Positions 39,601 to 51,600 of a DNA stretch of 64,000 nt are shown in pieces. A program made the translations under genes and the position numbers. The notes beneath the pieces were generated by a model. It had not been told where the DNA came from, searched no databases, and was given only the letters and a program-made list of their open reading frames with translations. The number at the start of each line of letters is the position of its first letter. Within the stretch, counting starts at the first letter, position 1. The stretch is from Holacanthus passer (lineage: Eukaryota > Chordata > Actinopteri > Pomacanthidae). The stretch covers positions 2,106,001 to 2,170,000 of the forward strand of contig JAFREQ010000069.1 of NCBI GenBank assembly GCA_025331565.1. The letters are read 5' to 3'.

Positions 39601-42600
39601 GCATGCTGATAAAACTTCAGAAAAATGGTTTGGAGATTTGCGTTGTTCAAATCTCTGCCCACATATACAGTACTGTGCAAAAGTTTTAGGTAGGTGTGGA
39701 AAAAATGCTGTAAACTAAGAATGCTTTCAAAAATGTAAATAATTCTTTATTTTTATCAATTTACAAAATGATAAGTGAGCGAAAAAAAGAAAAATCTAAA
39801 TCAAATCAATATTTGCTGTTACTACCCTTTACATTCAAACCAGCATCAATTCTTATAGGTACACTTGCACAAAGTTAGGAATTTTGTAGAATTATAGTCA
39901 GGTGTATGATCAACCAGTTATACCAAACTGGTGCTGATGATCATCAATTTCACATGTAGGTTGAAACACAGTCATTAACTGAAAGAGCAACAACTGTGTG
40001 GGAGGCTTAAAACTGGGTGACAGCCGAACTCTGCTAACAAGGTGAGGTTGTGGAAGACATGTCACAGGTCATACACCATGGCAAGACTGAGCACAGCAAC
40101 AAGACACAAGGTACTTATACTGCATCAGCAAGGACTCTCCCAGACAAAGATTTCAAAGCAGACTGGGGTTTCAAGATGTGCTGTTCAAGCTCTTTTGAAG
40201 AAGCACAAAGAAACGGGCAACGTTGAGGATCGTAGACGCAGTGGTCGGCCAAGGAAACTTAGTGCAGTAGATGAAAAACACATCAAGCTTATTTCCCTTT
40301 GAAATCAGAAGATATCCAGCAGTGCCATCAGCTCAGAACTGGCAGAAACCAGTGGGACCCAGGTACACCCATCTACTGTCCAGAGAAGTCTGGCCAGAAG
40401 TGGTCTTCATGGATGAGTTGCAACTAAAAAGCCATACCTCCGACATGGAAACGAGGCCCAGCGACTCAACTATGCATGAAAACATAGGAACTGGGGTGCA
40501 GAAAAATGGCAGCAGGTGCTCTGGACTGATGAGTCAAAATGTGAAATATTTGGCTGTAGCAGAAGGCAGTTTGTTTGCACAATAATGAGTGTCAGTGAAG
40601 TATGGTAGAGGTTCCTTGCAAGTTTGGGGCTGCATTTCTGCAAATGGAGTTGGAGATTTGGTCAGGATTAATGGTGTCCTCAATGCTGAGAAACACAGGC
40701 AGATAGTTATCCATCATGCAATACCATCAGGGAGGCGTATGAATGGCCCCAAATTTATTCTGCAGCAGGACAACGACCCCAAATATACAGCCGATGTCAT
40801 TAAGAACCATCTTCACCGTAAAGAAGAAGAACAACAACAAACATTTTGCAAATTTCCCCACTGAGGGACGAATAAAGGTTTATCTTATCTTATCTTAACA
40901 AGAAGTCCTGGAAGTGATGGTATGGCCCCACAGAGCCCTGATCTCAACATTATCGAGTCTGTCTGGGATTACATGAATAAACAGAAGGATTTGAGGAAGC
41001 CTACATCCACAGATGATCTGTGGTTAGTTCTCCAAGATGTTTGGAACAACCTACCAGTCGAGTTCCTTCAAAAACTGTGTGCAAGTGTACCAAGAAGAAT
41101 TGATGCTGTTTTGAAGGCAAAGGGTGGTCACACCAAATATTGATTTGATTTATATTTCTCTTCTGTTCATTCACTGCATTTTGTTAATTGATGAAAATAA
41201 CACTTCCATTTTTGAAAGCATTCTTAGTTTACAGCATTTTTTCACACCTGCCTAAAACTTTTATACAGTACTGTAAATATGTACATATATGTGTGCGTGT
41301 GTGTGTGTATGTGAGTTAGTTTTTGATCCAACTCACCTGTCCACGATTTTCTAGTGTGCAAAAACTTCTGCTATCCAAATTTTTTTGCGGGTACAGTTTA
41401 ATATGTGAAATTTGGCGGGTTTGTGTTAATCACTTTCTAGAAGCATATGTTGTATTGTCACAATGTGAAATTGGAATGCTTCACGCAGCTGCTGGCTCTG
41501 TGAGCAGGCATCTTCCCAGCCTACATGTAGATCCAGGAATCTGCAGGCTGGTTAGATGGTTGTCACATGTCTGGCTGTCTTCATCGATCTGCGATTTCTG
41601 CCTCCTTCCTCTAGGACCATCTCAAGGTAGTGCTGATGTGAAGACTTTTTAACCATGTACAGCAGCTGGACATAGCTATTGAATAAAAGTTTGTATTCGT
41701 ATAATAGGCTTGTCACAAATAATAGCAATGGCCAGCACAAACAAATTCATGGCAAATTATTCACAAATTATACTGTTAATGTTAATTATTTCCAGTTGGT
41801 TCCAGTTCCACCTTTTGAGGTTACTTCAAATTAAATGAAACTTAACATTTTCAGGATGTATTTCAAATTAAAAGCCAACAAGTAAAGGGAGGAATTGTGT
41901 CATTTCAGCTGCTTGAAGACTTTTAATCTACTATAGTGGCTCACATTGTAAAGCATAAGCATACAATGACATTATATGCATACAATGACATTATATTATA
42001 TTATATATAGTAATACACCAGCACAATGTACATTTCATCAAGACTCAGTCATTATTACAAAAAGAATGGGGATGCAGTTTAAATTGTGAATAAAAACACA
42101 ATGCAATCATTTGCAAGCAAACAGTGTTTACTGATAACGGTTTTAAGTGTTCCCAAGCCCATGTAGTAATAATGTTTCTACAGTCATATGTTTCATGAAG
42201 TGGGGAACCTCATCCCATTCTTGCTTGTGAACAACTGAGCCTTTCAAGAATGTTTCTTTCATAGCCAATCATGATACTATTGCATGTTACCAGTTAACCT
42301 GTTTTCCTGTGGTATGTTCCAAACAAGTTTTTTGTTTGAGCATTCCACAACCTTCCCAGTTTCTTTTGTTGCCTCTAATCCCAATTTTTTTGAAACATGC
42401 TGCTTGCATCCAATTCAGAATAATGATATATTCACAAAAATCAATGATGTTGATGATGTAAAACATTAAATTTATCGTCTTTATACTGTTTTCAATTGAG
42501 TATATGTCAAAAAGGAATAACAAATAACCAATTCTGTTTTATTTATGTTTTACAAAGCACCAGTACCAAACTTTTTGGAATTGGGGTTGCACAACAATCA

Positions 42601-45600
42601 GTAATGAACACTCATGTCATACTTCTCTGTTTTTCTTTTTCCTGGATGTGTTTCACTGACAGTAGTCAGAATTCTCCATCTCTCTGTAACTCCCAGCCTT
42701 GTCACAAAATTGTCTCAGTCCTTAATGTGCAGCACATCCTGGAAGGTTCTGGATCTGGATGCCTCTCACATGCATCCAGTTTTAATCACCTTATTCAGCA
42801 CTTCAAAACAATTTTTTCCTCATCCTGCCCAAGTCTTGTCTGCTACCAAACAAAACTCTGTCTCCTCTAAACTAAGTCACAATGTGACTGAAAGTATTTA
42901 ACAGTCTCCTTGTCTTTTAAAATTGCAGACATTCAAATGACTATATATTTATACCACCCACCCATATATTATACCACCTATATATATTATACATACAGTT
43001 GTGCTCATAAGTTTACATAGCCTGACAGAATTTGTGATTTTTTTGGCCATTTTTCAGAGAATATGAATAACACAAAAACTTTTTTTTTTTCACCCATGGT
43101 TAGTGGTTGGGTGAAGCCATTTATTGTCAAACAACTGTGTTTACTCTTTTTAAATCATAATGACAACAGAAACTACCTAAATGACCCCAATCAAAAGTTT
43201 ACATACCCCAGTTCTTAATACCATGTATTGCCTCCTTTAACATCAATGACAGCTTGAAGTCTTTTGTGGTAGTTGTGGATGAGGCTCTTTATTTTCTCAG
43301 ATGGTAAAGCTGCCCATTCTTCTTGGCAAAAAGACTCCAGTTCCTGTAAATTCTTGGGCTGTCTTGCATGAACTGCACGTTTGAGATCTCCCCAGAGTGG
43401 CTCAATGATATTGAAGTCAAGAGACTGAGATGGCCACTCCAGAACCTTCACTTTATTCTGCTGTAGCCAGTGACAGGTTGACTTGGCCTTGTGTTTTGGA
43501 TCATTGTCATGTTGGAACGTCCAAGTACGTCCCATGCGCAGCTTCCAGGCTGATGAGTGCAAATTTTCCTCCAGTATTTTCTGATAACATGCTGCATTCA
43601 TCTTACCATCAATTTTGACCAAGTTTCCTGTGCCTTTGTAGCTCACACATCCCCAAAACATCAGTGATCCACCTCCGTGTTTCACAGTAGGAATGGTGTA
43701 CCTTTCATCATAGACATTGTTGACTCCTTTCCAAATGTACCGTTTATGGTTGTGCCCAAAAGGTTCAATTTTGGTCTCATCACTCCAAATGACTTTGTTC
43801 CAGAAGTTTTGAGGCTTGTCTCTGTGCTGTTTGGCGTATTCTAAGCAGGATGCTTTGTGGCATTTGCATAGTGATGGCTTTCTTCTGGTGACTCGACCAT
43901 GCAGCCCATTTTTCTTCAAGTGCCTCCTTATTGTACATCTTTAAACAGCCACACCACTTTTTTCCAGAGAGTCCTGTTTTTCAACTGAAGTTATTTGTGG
44001 GTTTTTCTTTGCATCCCGAACAATTTTTCTGGCAGTTGTGGCTGAAATTTTTGTTGGTCTACCTGACCGTGGCTTGGTTTCAACAGAATCCCTCATTTTC
44101 CACTTCTTAATTAGAATTTGAACACTGCTGATTGGCATTCTCAATTCCTTGGATATCTTTTCATCCCTTTCCTGCTTTATACAATTCAATTACCTTTTCC
44201 CGCGGATCCTTTGACAATTCTTTTGCTTTCCCCATGACTCAGAATCCAGAAACGTCAGTGCAGCACTAGATGAAAGATGCAAGGGTCTGTCAGGAGCCCA
44301 GAAACTCACCGATCTTTTATACACACACACTGATTACAAGCAAACAGATCACAGGTGAAGATGCTTACCTTTAGTAGCCATTCAAACCCGTTTGTGTCAA
44401 CTTGTGTGCATGTTATCAGGCCAAAATCTCCAGGGTATGTAAACTTTTGATCGGGGTCATTTGGGTAGTTTCTGTTGTCATTATGATGTAAAAAGAGTAA
44501 ACACAGTTGTTTGACAATGAATGGCTTCACCCAACCACTAACCATGAGTGAAAAAAAAGTTTTTGTGTTATCATTCATATTCTCTGAAAAATGGCCAAAA
44601 AAATCACAAATTCTGTCAGGGTATGTAAACTTATGAGCACAACTGTATGTACATTACACCGCACTGCACTTTACTGCTTCTTTTGCACTTAGAGTTACAT
44701 GCTAAACTGTATTTCATTATCTCAGTACTTGTACTCTGTGCAATGACAAAGTTAGATCTGATCTAATGAGTCTAATAAATCCTCTTTCTTCTCTGTAAAC
44801 TCCAGGCTGAAGTCTTAATAGCTGCAGTCTGAGCTGCAACTTCCGGTAGACTGTACTGGAAGTTCCTGCGTACTGTTTCATAATATATCTTAAAGGCAGC
44901 TGGAAATAATTAAATGAGTGTGTTGTAAATTATTATTCCAAAAATGGAAATAATCACAAAAAAGAGACATCATTATTCACACTGTGCAAATCCGGACTGG
45001 TTAGATATAATAAGTAACTGCCTTGTTGTGAGACAAGCTTAGTCTGTGAAAACAAAATTTCCAAAGATCAGAGAACATATTTATTTACTTTTATAGCGCA
45101 AAATGCATGTAGCTATTTGTTTAATCTTACCTTTGCTCTGTTTTGTAGCACCTGCAATTTCCTTCAGAGTTTTGAAGATGACACACTGGTTCCTGTAAAA
45201 TACAAGATGATAAAAGTCATTTGTGAAGAAATATATCCAAATGTAATCAGCTTGTTGTAGGACTGGGTATTATGGCCAAAAATGTTATCACAATAAAAGT
45301 CAAATCTTTATTTCATTCAAGTTTAAAGGCTGTTTTTTGCTCCTAGGTGGTTTTACACTATCGAACCAGCTAAATTTATAAAGAAATACTAAAGCATATG
45401 TACAAATTTTAAAAGCCTATCCTTATCCTCCACATTGTCTTCCTTCCATTCTTAGCCTTAAAAAAATAAATGCTCCAAATCTACGCACTGTCACTGCTTA
45501 CCAAAGAAAACTTAAATTAAGAGTATTGTGCTAAGAGTCAACTCACTAAAAATAGCTAACAGTTCTAATATATTCTTACTGCAATTTTGTCTTTGCAATT

Positions 45601-48600
45601 TTTTTTTCCTCCACACTGGAGCTGCAGTTTGCTTTGTCTTCCAAAACATCCATCCTCTTCTCCATCAATACCAGTTTGGACTTTACTGTGGCCAGTTGAT
45701 GTTTCACTTCAACAGAAAACTGTACCATCTGGCAGGACAGCCCACTGACAGCATTCAGCAGTCTCTCTTTTTCTGTTTTTTCTTTTCTTTAAATGGAGTT
45801 AGTACCTCTTAGATAAAGGTGTAACCTCTGATCCATTAATGAGTCAAGACCTATTCTGATTTACATTTGCATAGCTCACAGCATTTTCATTTACACGTGA
45901 GCCTCGGGGAGCCCCTAGGACTGTCGTATCCACTGCCTTTTCTCGGCCAGAAATGTAGCATCTTCCTTCAAAAGTAATTTTTCCAACTTTATAGTTGTAG
46001 TCTCTGCTGTCTGAAAACATTTACAGTGTTTCCTCCTCTGTCCTGCTATTTTTACGGATATGTCTGAGCTAAATGCAGACATGGCACTCATCCATGGACT
46101 TCTTTTTTTGAGCCGTGATGTTTATGGGCTTATGGGTAGTGATTCCCACTACTAAGTGATTTGCATCGCTATGTAAAAATCTCTCCCAAGACACAGTAAA
46201 ATACCTATCTCTGCTTTAAGCAGCTAGAGTTGGCACCCCCAGACAATGCCACCATTTAGCAGTCAGTAGTACTAATTGTTTATTGGTTGTTCAAAAGCAC
46301 AGCTGGCATCAACAAAGGCTCTGCTACCTACCTATTGCAGGTCAAATGATATATTTTTGAGAATTTTCAGATGAGTTCAGTAAACTGGTTGGTAAGGAAA
46401 GAAATGCTGATGATGGTCGTGATGAAGCTGATATTAGTTGGACAAAGTTAAGGACGACTGGAGGTGTCATTTGAGGCAATGTTGAAGCATTTTATTAAAT
46501 ATAATTCCATGTCTACAACTGAACTCAATAACCCTTTTTTTGTAAGCAGATGTGAAAAAATCTTTCAGGAGACAAAATAAAATGCATGCACTTTGGTCAC
46601 AAAGAAACATAAACTGACTGTCCTTATCTAGACACGTGAAGTCAGCCATATGGCATACTGTTGAGAAAGGCTCTGTTCCAAGGCTTTATTTTGAGTTATT
46701 AGTGTAGGTATGTGTCAATTGGATTTTTGATTGAGACTCACTTAGTGGAACAGAACCCGGATGGTACATTTTCAGTTTGGCTCTCTGTATTAGGGTCAAC
46801 CCGTATAGACATTTCAAGCAGCTCAGAGTGCAAAGTTAACTTTTGTAGCTTAACAGTATTCAAAAGGGGAACTAAATGGAAATTCTTGTATGAAAAATGT
46901 ATGGTAGTATAAGCTGTTGTATTGGTAGAATTAGTTGTAGAAAAGTGCAGTATATTGAATTTACCTTGTGAGCCATTATAGTACATGTAAGTCTACCCCC
47001 TCCCGCCTTTTGACCCAGCCTTTATTGGTGACTTGCAGTTATTTGTTTGTGATGGCTATTTGAGACTCATTATTTGAATACTATTTTTTATTTTAGATTT
47101 TTGGGATAATCATAATTATAGCCTGCAGAATTACATCCTTGGAGCAAGGTTTTGGTCTTATGTAACTAGAGTAGGTCGTTGTTAATTTGTGGCAGGTTAG
47201 CCATGACTATACTCTGACATCATATAAATAAATCAAGCATGTTTGACTGGTAATGATTTGCCCTACAGTGCGTCTTGAATGACTAAATGTGATCATCAAC
47301 TATTTCTCTCCCATGTCTTTGTGCAGTGTATTTTGTCTCAGCCTAAGTTCTGGGCTGTCAAAGTCACAGCACTTTGCCTTAGAACCAACCTGGAAAAGGG
47401 AAGGTCCCGATGTGTTGAGAGAGCCATGATGCAAACCCAGGTAAGGAGAAATGTTGGGAGATTGTATTTCTTTATTCATAAAGATTCCAACTCTAAACCT
47501 TTTTACATGTTAGGATTTACAACATACCTTTTCTACTTATCAATTAAAGTGTTTTTTTCTATAAAAGACAGCAAAACGTCTTAACCACTCAGGGAAAACT
47601 AAAAGGGCCTACATTACAGAAGGTGTATTTTCTGAACCATAGCAGGTTATTGGTGAACTATTTTTGGGGTATATGTTACATATGCTCACAAGAATAGAAC
47701 CAGCATGTTACAATCAGAATTTGAGTTGCTTATTGCCGTAGCATCTCATGTTTTGCAAGTTTTGCAATTGCAAATAGTGACAATAGAGAAGGCATGACAT
47801 GCCCACAGCCATAACTGAACCAGAAGCATTGCGTTTATATTATACAGACCCTTACCAACAGATGCCTTCCGTAGAACATCAAGCTAATTGACCTTGATTT
47901 AACATCTATTAGTGTGATGCCACTTGACCACCTTTTAGCTCAACATAATGTGTATGGTGCCAGTAAGCTATTGTATTTGTAAATGTGCATGTGGACAGTT
48001 GTGAACTTGAAAATCAAGAATCTCTTTATGTAAATTAGATGTGACTAATTTGGGTTTTGTATGGTTAATGCCAATATCTGTGCATTTCATGTGAATAGCT
48101 GCATTGGAATTGTTGTGAAATTCATAGGCCACACGCTGAGAGAGAGAAAACCATGGTTGTGCAAAGTCCATTGTCACAACAGGTATCAAGCTGCCATTTA
48201 GCCCAATAATGTCCCAAGTATTGTAATCCATTTTAACCTTTAATCACTTTTCTACATTAGTAATGTAAAGCAATATGGCCCCAAAGAGTTTCAGCTGTGT
48301 TCATGTTGGTTTCCTATTATTGTATATGTGGAAATTTAACACAGTTTCTTACGATTTTCACAAAAACGGTTTGGCAAATTGCTTTGTGTACGTGTTGGCA
48401 ATGCTGTGGGAGGAGTCGCAGATTGAAAATTCATATGGAGGATGAAGAAGCCCAACCAGTCACAGCAAGTAATTGAGCATAGCACATCAGGCACACTATA
48501 TACACATTACACCTTCATTTGTGACTTTCTGTTTTACGCTCACTGGCTCAGTTGTCTGACTTATTGTTACTGAATCACCTGATCAGCCCAAGGAAAACTG

Positions 48601-51600
48601 TCAGTATCCCACTTGAAAAAGTTTTCTTTGATAATAAGGAGCTAGGACACCTTTTGCTGGACCACAATACGGCATCATATAGCAAGGCCAGTCATTCCCT
48701 ATATTTCTGCTGTTTACTTCATGATCATCACAACAAAAGATCAAATAGTTGCCACCATGATAACTTTCAAGAGCTGTAAAATGCTTTCTCATAGTATTAT
48801 AACCGATGTGCTATATTTTGTTGTCTGACTTCCTGGATCTTATTTCAGTGTCTCACTGGTGCCTGATTTATGACACCTCCACCATCCCAGTCCTTTGCAT
48901 TATTTTAATGCAGTGCCATTTTCGGAGTGACCGTTGCCTTAAGTCTCCAGAATTAGGCCTAACATTTTCAGCTGCACTGACTATAGTCCAGAGTCACTGT
49001 GTTTGAAACATTAATTCCCCATTCTGATCTCTATCAGACTCTACATTTTATAAGATGTATGTAAGAGATGATTTACCATTTCTTTGACGCTATGCAGTTT
49101 TACAGATTCGTGACGATGAGGTAAACTTTAATACAATTTTTGAATCAGCTCATTGCTTATTTTAACCCAATATATAGAAAAAAATAAGAGATCACTCAGT
49201 TGTAGGGTTTCTTTTCATGATTTGCAATGCATATGGAACATAAAAATGGTATATATTTCTGTTCCTGTCACACTTCCTGACTGTGGCAGATATCGCTGTG
49301 TGACCAATTTTTTGCTGAAAAATTATTTTGTGCTGGTGTGTCAGAAAGTTCTAGCTTTTTCAGTCAGAGCTGATCAGTTTTACCTCTGTGGAAAAGATGC
49401 TGACCTCCTGCAAAGATGATGGGAGAAAGAAAAGAACTCTTTGTCTCTGTGAATGTTTCCTGTCATCAGTGATTTAGTGCCCTGTGTCCATCCTGTAAAC
49501 TCTCAGAGATTGATCACAGCATATACTGTAGCAGACATTTGTAGTGCCAGTCGATAGAGGTATTGTATACTTCTTGTCAATACCTTTATTATAGTTAAAG
49601 TTTTGATACTTTTTACTCTGGTTAAATTGTTGATACTTTTTTATACTTCTCTTGTTTATATTATTTACCCTCTATTTATCTTGCTGCTGCTGATGCTTTA
49701 AGTTTCCCCGTTGTGGGACTAATAAAGGAATATCTTATCTTATTGTATCTGCTGTAGTCACATCCCAGTCAATATAAGTGAATTCAAGTCATTTTGTCAG
49801 ATTCAACCATGAGTTGACCGAATCCGCTGGTGACCAAAATCACAGTATGGTTAAATGAAGTATTGTTCTGCAGCACAGCAGAAAATAACAGACCCAGCTG
49901 CAGAATTTCATCCCCTGCTTTCCTTTTCCAGGCAATAGTAGACCACTTTGAAGACAAGAACTGTCCCCTGATTGAGCGCCTCAAAGTCTTCTACTGCTGC
50001 CGAGCCCCACCCAGATGGGCTGTCCAGGTAACAAACCATTTATTTTCAAAAACACATTGCAAATTTGCAATTGAACTCATCAGATGTGGTGAAATGATTT
50101 TTAAGAGGGGATGTAGGGCCTGCATAATGGTTAAAGACAATATACCACTATTTTCAGGTGTCAGGTGTCAGGTACTAGCACTTTTGTGCTGGTTGCCAGA
50201 CATCACAAGGTGACCAAAGAACTCAGTTGAATCTAACCTTGTTGGGTGCACTCCGAAGTTGAACCACTCAGGGTTATGCAAGTCTGCAGCCATGCTAGCA
50301 GCTCTGTAATGTCAGCATGCTAACATGCTGATAATGACAAGGTTTACATGCTCATGTTTATGAGTTATGTATTCAACATGGTCTTAGTTCGGCATATTGG
50401 CATGCTAGTGTTTGCTAATTTGGACTAAACACAAAGTACAGCTGAAGTCAATGGGAATGTCATTTGTTTTGGAAATATTTAGTCATGAATAAAAGTGTTG
50501 GACAGATCGACTTTTTGGGAATATGGTTGTCTGTGCCAAATTTAATGGCAAAACATCTAACAATTGCACAGAAATTTGACATTACTTAAAAGAAAATGTC
50601 AATCTCAAGAATTTCATTAGCGTACATCATCTGGGAACCAAGACTGTTTTGTGCCAATCTATCTTGTAGATGTTGAGATATTTCACTGCATAAGTGAAAA
50701 CTTTGCAGACAAGCAAACCTCAGGTGATTCTGAGATCATGCAAGGGAGAAGTCATAGGATTCATTATCTTGGAACCTTGAATATCTGAACCAAATTTCAT
50801 GGCAAACCATCTGATAGTTGATGAGACATTTTACTAAAACCAGAAATCTCAAATTGCTGGTGATGTTTGAGGTTGAATTAGAGGATCACCAATGTCAGGA
50901 GGGTTCATTCTCCGGGAACTTTTCAAGGACACTTTTTCAGAAATATTCAGCATTTTCCTCATTTATAATAATGGATGGAATGGTCAAAATCCACACATTT
51001 TCACAGTTCTTGCATTTTTGACTATTATCTACTCATTCATACATTTAGCTACAAACTCCTTTCAGACTTTCAAATGTTCCACATCTTTCATAAATTTTTG
51101 GTGTTGTTCAACTTTCGAATCCTATTAAAACTTTTCAAAAGATTCAACTTTCTTTGAAGCCTTGTTACAATGGAAGCCAATTAGAAAACCCTTCAAACTT
51201 AGTTCAACTTTTTCAAATCATTCATACATTTTACGCATTAGTGTGTGTGGGGTGGAATGTTTAGAGCTGGACCAGGGGACAGGATAGAGTGGAGAGGAGC
51301 TTTCAAATTGTCTAATCTAATCTTCTCATAAACCTGCTCTCATTCCCACAGTTTGTATTCTGCATACATATTTTATACATCAAAACATAAGAAAATGTGT
51401 GCCAGTTGTAGACATCTAACTATGGAAGCGACCAGACTTTTTTGCATTCAGGAGCAAGCGACAGAAGCACCAACAAACTACTGCTTTGACTCCCATATTG
51501 ACTCCCATATATGATACTACTCACAGCTCGTTGTCTAGGTTTAGTCAATCAGTCTTGAATGGAACAGAGCCGGAGTTGCAAACTTAAGTGCATGTCTCCT

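Larger units (their letters stand above)
39668..41273 (+). mobile_element. Full-length Tc1-like transposon, copy B
   Basis: The element starts CAGTACTGTGCAAAAGTTTT and ends with its near-perfect inverse. The inverted repeats are about 67 bases with few mismatches, and TA dinucleotides flank both sides (39666-39667, 41274-41275), as required for Tc1/mariner insertion. It contains a broken transposase (40078-41143) and a later LINE-tail insertion (about 40835-40903). Confidence 0.93.
38815..47326. other. Intron 9: 8.5 kb with two full-length Tc1 elements
   Basis: Holds Tc1 copy B (39668-41273), a TIR element (42061-42592), Tc1 copy C (42996-44645) and antisense coding-like segments (45131-45772). 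The stretches 38815-39667, 41274-41955 and 45773-47326 have no identified element. Confidence 0.6.

Noticed and set aside
44775..44865. Possible third antisense exon open to a TAG
   Set aside because: The acceptor is weak (GAAACAG without a pyrimidine tract) and the reading has no recognisable content. Mentioned only as a possibility.
45900..46030. Minus-strand frame starting MFSDSRDYNYKVGKITFEG as a possible first exon of the antisense candidate
   Set aside because: None of its donor-like sites has the phase needed to join the segment at 45772, so it could not be supported.
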